In this document: positions 43,901 through 54,776 of the stretch, piece by piece
Numbering within the stretch: position 1 is the first letter of the stretch
How the letters are laid out: every line of letters starts with the position of its first letter
NCBI GenBank assembly: GCA_017893485.1
Contig: CM030366.1
Location: 53,040,565 to 53,104,564, forward strand
Source of the DNA: Hemerocallis citrina
Taxonomy: Eukaryota; Streptophyta; Magnoliopsida; Asparagales; Asphodelaceae
Reading direction: 5' to 3'
Length of the DNA: 64,000 nucleotides
Made by a program: the position numbers and the translations under genes
The notes under the pieces: generated by a model
Database searches by the model: none
What the model was told of the DNA's origin: nothing
The model's input: only the letters and a program-made list of their open reading frames with translations

Positions 43901-44425
43901 CTAGCTACTCCCACTACTTATTGCATCCCTATTATATTCTTGATTCCAATTCTTGTTCGACATTACTTGTACTCATTTTTACTATTTGTGGTCCTAACTT
44001 GCACTAAGGGCATTTTCTCGTGTTTTCTCTATGTTTTCCCTTTTTACAATTATTAAACAGACTTTGGAGACGTGCTGCCTGCTGGAATTGGTGAGCAGGG
44101 ATTTTAGGCTTCAAATGGAGAAAAGACTTAATTTATTTGATTTCTCTGTGTTATTTATTCTTGCCACTTGAAACTTGTAACGGGCTGATGTTCCCGAGTT
44201 TTTTTTCCTTTTGTTCCAGACTTGAAAGCTATTTGAATATTATTATTGTTTCAATTGTTTTCTGTTGTTTAATAAATTATTCATACATGCTTGGTTATAT
44301 ATAAATCTTGTTATATTCTTATTATGATACTGAGTCGATCCTACAGCTTATGCATGATGTTAAAATCATTCGCTGGGCTTCGTCACGCGCTCGTATTCCA
44401 TATTTTTGGGAAGCGAGGCGTGACA
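41000..44425 (+). repeat. Solo LTR E (chromovirus, related to the array LTRs)
   Basis: This 3426-bp LTR runs TGTAACTCC...GGCGTGACA, flanked by TSD TGCAT (40995-40999 and 44426-44430), with no internal domain. It has the same organisation as LTR1-3: TATATAAA (41301) then CCCTAACCCTAACCC, a CT-rich leader, AAG|GCAAGTA (42270), the conserved island (43372-43680), an ACTTGATA-rich simple region and an acceptor-like ATTAAACAG (44060). The 158-codon Pro/Ser/Arg frame at 41578-42054 lies in the leader and is not considered a gene. Confidence 0.93.
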
Positions 44426-44430
44426 TGCAT

Positions 44431-44848
44431 ACTGTTCCGGAGACTTGCTTGCATTAGAATAAGTGCATCATTGCGTTGGTTAATCTTACATTAGAGTCTG
44501 AGTCATAGCATACACTGACACATCAAATATATATACACGTTTCTCTTTTCATAAATCTGTTTGCTATAGTTGAGATTCACTGCTAGTTATCAGCCTTAAA
44601 GCTTCAGTAAATACTGACGTCCCCACTTCAATAGGTACTGGATTGCAGAAGTACGGGTACATGATTCAGGAGGACTCAAGGCGAGGGAGCGAGGAATCAA
44701 TTTCATTAAAGTTTTTTGCTGCAAATGTGTTGTAATTTCATTTGTAATAATCGTTGTAAATTATTTATTTGTTGGAAAGCATCCAAGTGGAATACCATGT
44801 TTTGTTCCTTATTCACTGTACTCTGATGTAATATGTTGAAAGTTGTAA
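44431..44848 (+). repeat. Right LTR of A, segment between E and L
   Basis: This is collinear with the left LTR of A at 28840-29258 (ACTTGCTTGCATTAG...AGTTGTAA). It ends with TSD TGTAA of solo LTR L. Confidence 0.85.
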
Positions 44849-46428
44849 TGTAACACACTGTATTCGAAATACAACTGAATTCGAGTCCCACAGGATATTT
44901 TCACTTCTCTTCGTACAATTTTACAAGGAAATAAAACTATACTTTACATCAGAGTTGCATTTATATTAACATTTGTACAGCGGAAGCAAATTTTACATCA
45001 ATGAATGAGATACAACAATAGTTGAATAATCTTTAAGCATAAAGTCTTCTTTAGTCTTTTTCATGTGTTTTACCCTGTATAGAAACTGTGGGCACGTCAG
45101 TTCATTCAACTGACGAAATATTATACACGGCCATCCTCTCTATACCGAAAATAGTATAAGGATTCTCAATACTTAACAAACTACAAACTTGTTCACAAAC
45201 AAAGCTAAAGGGACTATCCTATTGATGTCGTGTTGTGAATGTGCACTTAGTCCTTAATGCAATTATTTCTGTTTATATGACACTAATGCGCACTTGTTCA
45301 GAGTCTATGTAGCCCATACTACATAAGTCTGAGGGCAAGCCCTTAACCGTTCTTCATCTTGTAAGGTTCAATCCCTTGCCATGACTTAATCTACTACTGT
45401 AACTACGGTAAGTATCCTAGATGTTCTATGAACTACGAACTCATGTCTAGGTGCCCTGGAGAGAATCCCAACGCACTGACACATGACTCATCATGCAGGC
45501 ATCCTATAGTAATTCACCTCCTACTATAGACATGACACCACCCGCAGTCGCCAAATGCCCCGTGAGCATCGCCACCGGGACGGTACTCTGGAGCAGTATC
45601 CACGTCCTACTCATGACGCATCATGGAACATCCTGTGAATAATCTTACGACGCCAATCCAATGGCCCTCATACTCAATGTTTTTCTCTTACTTTCATCAC
45701 ATCTTCACTATGTAAGTAGTTCTTAATTTAATTGAATCATGAACAAAATTTAATCTCTTAGGGTTATCACTCCCACTATACCGATCTTATTCATTCATTT
45801 CACATGACCCAAATCTTGGTCTTTTCATTTCAAATATCATTTCAACAAATCTTTCATTTTGCTGGTATGAGGCTTAACTATACCCTAGTTCTCAATTTCA
45901 ATTCATAATTACAACAATTGAGTTTTTCATACTCATAAATTCTCTTTCTCAGTTAACATGATTATCAATCTTTTCTATGAATCAAAACTCTTACAATTAA
46001 TTCAATTGCAAATCATGCATCTCATAATCAAATTTATCTCTACAGATTATTCAATTCTCACAATATAATTCATTTCATTTCTTTGATTCAAAAAAAATCA
46101 CAAAGTCGTATTTTCGTACATACGCCAATTCAATTTAACAATAATAGTCCATAGAAACACAATTAGATTTTTCTTTCATTCAAAAATTCTTCTTTGTCAC
46201 TTAGTATAATTCTCATCAAAATAATCACTTTTAAAATTTCTCTAAAGTTAGAATTCAATAGTTTGCAACACAATTTTACTTCTAACTCAATTTGATTTTA
46301 GTCAATTAATACTCAAATATTTTTTCATAAACTCTGCATGATTTTAGAATAATTAACATATTTTTTCAGATTTTTAGAAGCCACAAATAGATTTTAAAAA
46401 CTCCAAAAAAATCAAAACATATATATAG

Positions 46429-46500
46429 GCCGAAGCCCAGAATCGAACCCGCAACCTGAGGGAAACCAACCGCAACCACAAGCCACTAGGCTAGAGTGTA
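46429..46500 (-). repeat. tRNA-like segment in LTR L (first)
   Basis: On the minus strand TAGCCTAGTGGC (46482-46493) matches a polymerase III A box, and GGTTCGATTCTG (46438-46449) resembles a B box, about 34 bp apart. No cloverleaf or anticodon arm is convincing, so this is a tRNA-derived fragment or SINE head rather than a tRNA gene. Confidence 0.45.
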
Positions 46501-46583
46501 CAAGAGATATATGTAGGGAATCAAGTGGGTAAGTATTTTGTTCTCGGGTTTGGATTTTATTAACAACGAAAATAAAAAAAAGC

Positions 46584-46680
46584 CCAAGACTAGGACTCGA
46601 ACCAGCGACCTGATAGGTGACCCGCATGCTACAGTAGCACCCAAGCCCCACTAACCAATTGGTCTAAGAGACCAAGTTGT
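46584..46680 (-). repeat. tRNA-like segment in LTR L (second)
   Basis: On the minus strand GGTTCGAGTCC (46593-46603) is a perfect B box. Upstream, TTAGACCAATTGGTTAGTGGGG gives a weak A-box match. It lies 80-90 bp from the first tRNA-like segment in the same orientation. It is probably a second tRNA-derived copy. Confidence 0.45.
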
Positions 46681-48151
46681 CTTTGTTTGGGTTGAGTTAT
46701 TTATAACTCAACTCTCAGTTCTTTTCTATTTTCCCAACTTTCAAAACAATTTTTTTTTCTTTTTCTTTTATTTTTGATCTAAAAATTTCTAGATCTTAAT
46801 ATATATACAAGTACAGTAAAACAGTATTTTTAAAATCATTAATTACCAATAAACATGCATTTTTGATCTCATATAATGTTCTAATGTCCATAATTCCAAC
46901 ATTTAGAAAAAGTCACATTTGCACACAATTTGAAATAGGGATTTCTACAAAATATTTTATTTCTTCATGCTTTCCTTTATCAACCATTCACATTAGTTTA
47001 GAACACAAAATTTTCCATATTTGCTACAATAGAGTTACTTTAAAATTTAACCGAATTAATTGCGCATGCAAGCATTCAATTTGTCTCATGAACATAGATT
47101 TCTTCACACAACAAAATTCTTAAACATCTAGCATAGCAATAATGATATTTTCTAGCATTTTAATTCACAAGAAATCAACTAACAATCATTTTAACAATTC
47201 TCTTCTAAATTATCATCTCATGTCCAATTAAGCAAACATGAGTTAAATTTCAACTAGTTATCCTTTTGATAATTTCATCAAAACATTCCTAGTATGGCAT
47301 CTATATTTAGAAGCATGAGAAACACCCACCTATTTGGAGAAAACAAAATGAAAAGCTCCTAGAGTCTCCTAGAATGCAAGAAAGTAGCCTTCTCCTCCTA
47401 GATTGTGTTGTATGTTGCCTTCTCCTCCCTATGCTCCTTGGATGCTAGCCAGCCTCCTCTTGGAAAGAACACACACACAAATATGCACACTCAATCATAT
47501 ACTCACTTAAACTTCTCAATCTTTTTCTCACTAGCCTTTTCTTCTCTTAGTAATTTGTTGTGCATAAATGAGAAGAAACTAGGGGTATTTATACACTTTT
47601 AGGATGAGATTGAATGGGTAGGATTAATCTAGGAGTTAGAAATTAAGGACTAAGATGAGTTGGGAAGTTGTAGCAACTTCCATGAACTCAATAACTACCC
47701 CTCAACTCAATCCCACTCTCCCTCTCTCTCTTGGCCACAACCGGCCTTCCTTTGGGTGTGCAATGCACACACAAGTGCATGCACGTGTCCTAACTAGTGT
47801 CCTCTATAAAAAATTTTACAAATTTAATTAATCAATTGTCCACTAATTGTGTCTACATGACAAGTTGTGACAATTAAAAGATTAATTAAGTTTGTGGGCC
47901 TCAAAATAGTGGGCTTTAGGCTCATGGGCTATTTAACAAAATATTTAATTATTAGAGTGGGCTTAAAATAAGAGAACAAGTTTAGGCTTTCTGAAATAGG
48001 CTTTTTAGAAAGATAAAGAGAAAGAAAGAAATAATTGTCCATGTTATAAAAGATAATTTTATAAGAAAATATGTATACAAAATTTTGCACGTGCACAACA
48101 CGTGAAAATCAACATTTCTCGTTAAATGAAAATCCAGGGTATTACATGTAA

Positions 48152-48345
48152 CACTTGGGATTGTAAAGGTATTATTGTAACGCTGTTGTAATGTATTGTA
48201 ATTTTGTAACATTCAGATTTGCAATACATTTGTGTTGAATAAAAAAGTTTTAAATTTTCCTGTTTTTCTGTGCATTGTGGCTAATTGAAGAAAAGATTCT
48301 GGCTTATGTCACGGTTTTCCAGTTACCGAAAATCGGGGCATTACA
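48152..48345 (+). repeat. Right LTR of A, terminal segment
   Basis: This resumes CACTTGGGATTGTAAAGG exactly where L interrupted it, and ends ACCGAAAATCGGGGCATTACA. It is followed by TSD GTTGG. Confidence 0.9.
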
Positions 48346-49069
48346 GTTGGATTGCTTGTCGAAAAAGTTCCCATAGACGATGCTAATCTGTTGCCGATGA
48401 ATCTGGTGTGGAGGCAATAGATGGAATTTTTAGGTTTGTAGGAACTCGAATCGGCTGACTCCTACTTCTTCCTTACTGAAGAGTTGACTCCTGGGTGCTC
48501 CCTTGAACCTGCACAAACGTTCGAAACACTGGGATGGATCCCGGCAATGAACCCTCTGACACTCTTGTCAATACAAAGAAAAGGTATAGGGAAAGAGGTC
48601 ATGTGCACAAAAAGTGATCACCTGTGGTAGTTGGAGGTAGGGGGGTATTTATAGCCGCCATAAGACCTGTTTCGGGATAAGAACGAATCCCTACTTCTCA
48701 GAGTGACTAGATTGAAGTGGTTGTAACCACCTCCAGCGGATAAGGACGAACCAGGATCTCCTTTTATCCTGTTTGAATTGGTCCTTAATGGGTTTGGACT
48801 CATTCTCAGCTGAACAGATCCGTTCAAGGGTTGGCGGGTCCAAGAAGAGAGACCCGGTTCCCAATTTGGACCCGTTTGTAGGCAAAATTACCATCTTGCC
48901 CCTACGACTTTAAGATTCGTGTCACTTTGAACGGTTCCGATTTAACCCCACTTTTATCCATATCAGTATTCTTGTGAGAACTTTTGGTTTGTTTCTGGTT
49001 CATCTAGTTCTTGGAAAGTTTATGTTGCTTGTGGTGTGTGTTTCGCTATTAGCACTACGAGTTGTGACA
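48346..49069 (-). repeat. Leader and probable LTR of minus-strand element J
   Basis: On the minus strand, sequence ending CATCGGCAACA (plus position 48389) is followed by AGCATCGTCTATGGGAAC. This resembles a mutated TGGCGCCGTCTGTGGGAA-type PBS and is followed by TTTTTCGACAAGCAATCC. TATAAATA lies on the minus strand at 48653-48646. A plausible LTR is 48389 to about 49069 (minus start TGTCACAACTCG), but the outer boundary is not confirmed because its partner is out of the window. The gag start continues at 20010 across element A. Confidence 0.45.
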
Positions 49070-49956
49070 GATTCTTCAACAGAGAGTTGGTAGGTTTGGA
49101 TTGTGAGAGGTGGAGCCCGCTCTCAGATTTTTCCTTAAGAGTATCCAGTCGATGGAGGTGAGGGGTGAGGTTTGAGTTTGGATCATGCTAGAGGGATGCA
49201 TTTTCTCCTAAAATAAGCCACTTTTTCAAACTATATCCCACAGGGGGATAGAGGCCCAACTTATTCCACGAGTGGACTAAACTTTGCCACGTAGCCGACT
49301 GCGGCCTGAAATATTTTTTGATTCTGCTTTATTCCCAACTGTGACCTTAGCTCATTTTGTGAATAGAAAACATAGGCTGCAGTTTGCCACTGTGATTGTC
49401 TCTAATATTTGAGACAAAGAGCTAAGACTTTGAGATAGAGAGCCAAGACTTTTAAGTAAAAACATTATAAAGTGAGGCTGCAAAATGTTGTCTCATCTAT
49501 ACATAGGCCGCATATAGAACTGCCGCTATGTTTATATGTAGGCCACATTTAGGTATTGTAGCCTATATATAAATGAAGGTTGTGGAACATGTTAGATAAG
49601 GGCCGCAGTTGGGAATTGCAACTTCAATTACACAGAAGCCACACTTCCTAATTGCAGCCTCTGTTGAACATGTTATAGATGAGAAAGACACTGTCATTGT
49701 TTCCATATTTACAATTAAAAAAAGCGACAGCTAGCTCACACATTAAAATTAAACACAAACTAGTGGCTACCGCTAGCTCACACATAGAAATTAAACATAT
49801 TCAACCACATTTAAACATTAAAACATCCACTTCAAATTATGAAAAGCAAGAAATAAGCAAGAAAATGTACATTATAAGTTGGTAAACCACAAATATATAA
49901 ATAAAAAATTATTGAAATAAATACACAAAATTAAATCCCGGGTAGAAAAAACCGCA
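49070..49956. repeat. Unassigned AT-rich segment with imperfect GCCGCA...AATTGC repeats
   Basis: No gene is seen. Around 49260-49670 a degenerate motif recurs on both strands: GGCCGCA...ACTGCCGC, AGGCCACATTTAGGTATTGTAGCC, GGGCCGCAGTTGGGAATTGCAAC and GAAGCCACACTTCCTAATTGCAGCC. It resembles the subterminal repeats of a DNA transposon, probably the 3' end of the adjoining MULE. A terminal inverted repeat could not be defined. Confidence 0.4.
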
Positions 49957-49994
49957 TCTTCTTCTTCTTCTTCTTCTTCTTCTTCTTCTTCTTT
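49957..49994. repeat. TTC/GAA microsatellite
   Basis: This is an uninterrupted trinucleotide run (TTC on plus, GAA on minus) of about 12 units. It lies just beyond the stop of the PMD-like reading frame. Confidence 0.95.
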
Positions 49995-51890
49995 TCAAGC
50001 TGGCTTTGATAAATCTGCTTGTGTTCGCTGTGAGAGGGGCATATTCTCATCATCAACTTGCTCATCTTCTTGTTGTTGCTCATTTTCCTGTTGTTGCAGC
50101 TCTTGTTGTGCTTGCGACATGGGCATTTGTACCACATTCTTATGTTTGTCCATTCGATAAACCGGGGCTGTCAACATAGCCTCTAATTTAGCAACCTCAC
50201 CAATTCTTTTAAGTTGTGACTTGCACAGTTTGAGAATTTCTCTTGCAAACTCTTTGATGGCATCAAGCACATCACTTGACAAGGCATGGGCGCATTTCCG
50301 TGCAATATCCCATGCGTCATCAATTTGTAACAAATTAGAATATATCATATGTTGTAGTAAGAAATAATGATTTTGATTCAAATGTTAAAAATACATAAAC
50401 ATAAATATATGAACTGATCAAGAAATTTTAATTCTTACAGTGGATCGTGATGTCAAGCCTTTCAGTTGAAACATGGGTTGCAAAGACGAATGACCATGAG
50501 CTTGTTCAATCTCTCTCATCGAAAATGGTAGTTGGACCCCAACTAGCATAGTGGAAGGAGGAACCATATACAGTTGTAATCCTCCAATACCAAGATACGT
50601 AAGCATCGTGCAAAGATCCACCATATGGAGGAAATACTGTAATGATCATCTAGAACCTGCACTAATTTCATTTTGTAACATGATCCTGGTGATATGTTTT
50701 CCAATCATGATCAGGCAATCGACCGAACACATTGAAACCGTGCAGGGTAATGTCTTCTTATCGAGCTATCTGATGCTTCGCTGAAGTCCGAACTGTCAGA
50801 GAGCTTGGTCCAGAAAATATTTCTCTACCACACTAAAGTTGATTGAGTGGTGCTTTCGTCAACAATAGCTCTTTGTTCGCTGTGCAAGCATGTGGAAGTC
50901 CCTTAAATCTTTCGTTCGTATACGGCTCCCATTTCACAAAAATCCTCCCTTAACAAATCAAGTGCATCTCTGTAATATGTCAACACCCCATATGGGTTAT
51001 CTTTCCATGTGTGTCCACTATCCCAGTACACACCAATTGGAGCCAACATGACTTCATCATCTTCATCTTTGATCCAACCCTTTGATTGCTTACTTATGTG
51101 GGGTCGACCAGCATGTAAACGCTCCCAGCTTCACACCTGTAATATTGCCATCGGCCCTGTCATGTGCACCACATTCAAGGCTTCTCCACACAAACTCCTA
51201 TACAAAGAGGCTAATATCGCACTACTCAAACTGTACTGGCCAACTTTCCTGATATCAGTGAGCAACGGTAGGTACATGAGTGGTAAGTTATCATCTGAGG
51301 AGTTCAGAAAGATAACACCTGCAAATAGTGTCATTAAGTAAGCCCGGGTGTAGCATTCAACATGAAACTGGGATGAATCATTGTTCAAGAAGTTGTTGAA
51401 CATTGTCTTTAGCCAGGAGAGTCTAATGGATGGGCCAATAAAAGTCGTATTACCTAGCTCAACACCAAGGAATCTCTAACTAACTGCTCCTTCTCAACCT
51501 ACATACTATCAGTCACGTCCTTCCCATCAATAGGAAGTCCTAAAATGATGGCAATATCATGTAGTGTGATGGTCATCTCTGCCACGGGTAGATGGAATGT
51601 ATGTGTCTCTGGTTGCCATCTCTCGAGAAGAGTTGTAAGTAGAGCACGATCAAACTTCATATGCCCCATTAATCATACTCCATAGAAACCAGCTTTGACC
51701 AACAATGAGTGTGTATGTGGGTGCATTTTCAAGGTCGTCTGTTTATAGAAAGTTAACTCCTTTGTTGTACCAATCCATACTGACTAAGATCTATGACTTT
51801 GTTGCATCATCAATAGTGTTGGGTCTAGTGGACCTAGACCTCTAGGTGCAACTGAAGAAGAATGAGATGATTGAACAACATCGGTAGATA
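49995..51890 (-). pseudogene. Plant mobile domain (aminotransferase-like PMD) gene remnant
   Basis: The minus strand encodes, from about 51880 down, the PMD landmarks DPTLL, GFYGV, LLERWQPETHTFHLP, EMTITLHDIAIILGLPIDG, FIGPSIRLSW, YLPLLTDIRKVGQYSLSSAILASLYRSLC, and a C-terminal part with a Gln/Glu-rich tail ending at 49995. It is interrupted by several nonsense codons (for example an Arg-position TGA after GFYGV) and frameshifts, so it is decayed. PMD genes are commonly carried by MULEs and other plant TEs. It lies downstream of the transposase in the same orientation and probably belongs to the same element. Exon borders are uncertain. Confidence 0.8.
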
Positions 51891-52277
51891 AGAGAGGTGG
51901 ATCACAACAACTTACATGAACATGGAATATGCTATATTAACTAAAACATTATATATACTAATTCAAAAATAAAATATACATCAATTACTCTTACATATGC
52001 AGGTGCTTTCACTCATCATCGGCCACCTCTAATAGAAGGCTCCTAGTACTACTCGGGGGTCGTCCACCGCATGTTTGTGGTCCCGCCCTTTACTAGCTCC
52101 TTCATTCGTATCCTCTTGCATAAAAAAAAAATGTTAAATGCATGAAAATAAACATGTTCTCTTAACATAAAATACATACTACTTACCCGAGGCTCGCTAG
52201 TACTACTTGTGGGTCCTGCATTGTGTATTTTTGATGCCATTAGTGCGATGATAACCCCGCAAAGTAGTGTTAAAAAA

Positions 52278-54776
52278 TTAGTCAATTAATGAATAAACAA
52301 ATAAAATGGTATAAGACATAGAAATTGAATCAATTAATAAAGTAGTGTTCTTTGTCCATTTTAAAAACAAGTATAATGCACTAATGCAAAGTGCAATAGG
52401 AATGTATATGTCGTTGCCCCAGTAACAACGCTTGTCACACTTGTTGTATCCTGTTAAACCATATTTTGAACAAGCTTGCCCTGTGCAAGAGCCATCCCTT
52501 ACATCCATAACATTGCGAATGCGCGTAGTCCTGTGCCGACCTTTTCTACATCTTCTAAGACTCACATCAACTATATGATTTGGACCACTTTGGATAGGCA
52601 AATATGCTTGGTCAAGCATAGGATGGAAGGTGGGTACCCAAGTAAGTGCTAAGGAATTCATAAAATAAAATGGGTCAACATGAGGACGATCATCAATAGC
52701 CTGAACCACATAAGCCAAGACATGGGAACCAGGAAGGTGGTAGAACAGAAATTTCTGACAAGTACAAGTGCGCATTCCCAAGTCTATAGTATGCATTTTT
52801 CCACCCTTTTGGTGCCGAACAACTACTCTAATACATGTTTTTACTTGAAAAATGTCAGGATTAGGATGAAACATTATAGCTTCATGCATATTTGTTCTCT
52901 CACGCTGTTTATCAATAATTTCTTGAACTTTCAGAGCCCAAATTTGCCCTTCACTTATAAGCTTCCCAGCGAATTGACAATGTTCAGTAAAGTAAGAATC
53001 GAGACGATAGAATATCATCTCCACAATTACCGTCACGGACAAACTATGAACACCCTTCAAAACACAATTAAAAATTTCTGATAAATTCGTAGTCATCATG
53101 CCATATTGACGTCCTCCATCAGTAGATAATGCTCATTTCTCAATTGGTTTCTCCTTGAGCCAATTGATAGCCTCGACTTTTACTTTCTCTATCTCTGCCC
53201 AAAAAAAATTTCAAAGTTCTTCGGCTTATTTTGACATGAAACTACCTTAACCTTCTTCTTCAAACCCCTGTCATGAAATTTGCTGAAAAAGTTTGTACCA
53301 AAATTTCTCATACAAAAACGATGATATGCATGAGGCTCATACCATGCTCTGTTTGGTTTGTCCATCACAAACAAGATACTCGGATGACGGTCAGAAATAA
53401 CACAGCCCTTGACGAGCAGTGACAAAATATTGAATACAACTTATGAACCATGTCAAAGTAGCTACACTATCTTCATCCACTATTGCAACAACAAATGGAA
53501 ATAACTAATCATCAGGAGAAACGACTATCAATATATAACCTTTGTATTTTCCATACAAAAAATTTTGTCAATACTAATAAGAGGCCTGCAGTGCTTAAAT
53601 CCTTCAATCGGAGGCCCAAAAGCCCAAAATACTGACTTGAAGGTTTCCTCGCTATGACCGGTCAAAGCCTTATCCTAAAGGACAATGGTCCCGAGATTTG
53701 ATGCTTGTAGTGTTGATAAAATAGCATGTAATTTCTTATATGCTTCATCAAACCCTCTAAACAGCCTCTCAATAGTTTTATGTTTTGCAAGTCAAACTTT
53801 CTTGTATGAAATCTAATAATTGCATTCAAGTTTGACTATCTCAATTATGGCCTTTGGTGTTATTCCTAATTGTGGCTTCACCACATTCAAAATCAAATTT
53901 GAAAAGAGCTTAGAATCTACTTTAGTGTGATCTTGATTCATCATGAGATTGAGACATGTATGTGGTCCTTGTAATTTCTTCACCGTGAAATATGTCTTCC
54001 CTGTGATATATGTCTTCCCTTTTCGAATGATTGCATGAAATCTCCACTTAAAACCTACCTCATCTATGACTTCAAGATTTTATACATTCTCCTCTTTTGT
54101 AAGGATCTTTGGTGCAGTTTTACATTTCACGGCATATACACTTTTTGTCGATTTCACAATGATGAATTATCGATGTTTCTTTATGCAGAATATCTTCACC
54201 GCATGTTGAACATCATCTTTACTTTCAAAAAATTTCCCAAAGTACAATTCATCTGTATCGAATGAGGCACATGACTCTAATGCAAAATGATGCACCCTGA
54301 CATTATTAACCCATTCAACCAATTTAAAATCCGGAACAGATGCACTCATCAATTGAGTCAAAGGAACTTCATCTTCTTGCAAGTTCTCAATGTCATTAAC
54401 ATTATCTAATGCATGCCCATCTTCTTCGTCTTCCTCATCTTCCTCATCTTCTAATAACTCATTGTTAGCACTGGCATGATTGAAACCTTGAATGACATTT
54501 TCATCATCAACAAGATCCCGTATCAAACCAAAAGGACACGATAACTCATCTTCCACGTGATTTGGTCGTGTTAGAACTGTTAAAAAGCCTTTGCGTGGAT
54601 GCATCAATCTTGCATGTGATTTGAAAACTAGATTGAGACTCATCTCATGGGTTGGCACTTCACGTACTAGGCTTGAACTATGAGTAGCATATGGCTGACC
54701 ATTAGGAATTTTGATTTACTTAAGATATAACTCCAATGTAATCCAACTAGAGTTTGGATCAATTGTCCTTGCAATC
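52278..54776 (-). pseudogene. MULE (MuDR-type) transposase, decayed, main part
   Basis: In minus-strand order there is an N-terminal region (PNGQPYATHSSSLVREVP; an acidic EEDEEDEEDG run at about 54440; ELYFGKFFESKDDVQHAVK), then HSEETFKSVFWAFGPPIEGFKHCRPLISID, typical of MULE catalytic cores. Next come CVISDRHPSI, NLSEIFNCVLKG, and a SWIM-type zinc finger, CTCQKF...LPGSHVLAYV, in which the second Cys is Gly. A C-terminal knuckle is also damaged (CSKYGLTGYNKC). Multiple stops and frameshifts separate these blocks. Solo LTR F interrupts the N-terminal coding sequence at 54776, and it resumes at 63935. Confidence 0.85.

Larger units (their letters stand above)
44849..48146 (-). repeat. Solo LTR L (element C family), minus orientation
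   Basis: This 3298-bp LTR reads TGTAACACACTG...GGGTATTACA on the plus strand and is the reverse complement of a C-type LTR. It is flanked by TSD TGTAA (44844-44848 and 48147-48151), with no internal domain. The conserved donor-like ATAG|GTGGGTGTTTCTCA lies on the minus strand at about 47329. Two tRNA-like segments lie at 46429-46680, where LTR C has its 70-bp repeats. Open frames inside it are spurious. Confidence 0.92.
20047..48345 (+). mobile_element. Element A: non-autonomous giant-LTR retrotransposon containing four nested insertions
   Basis: The termini are TGTAATATCC at the left and GGGGCATTACA at the right. The 5-bp flanks match (GTTGG at 20042-20046 and 48346-48350), showing one insertion event across 28.3 kb. 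The left LTR is 20047-29455, the internal domain 29456-30672 and the right LTR 30673-48345. Without the nested elements each LTR is about 4.3-4.6 kb. No gag, protease, RT or integrase is recognisable, so mobilisation would require enzymes from another element. PBS and leader features resemble those of chromovirus C, a plausible relative of its helper. Confidence 0.92.

Noticed and set aside
46429..46680. Functional tRNA genes
   Set aside because: B boxes are good, but no complete cloverleaf, anticodon stem or terminator run could be assembled. Both lie in an LTR.
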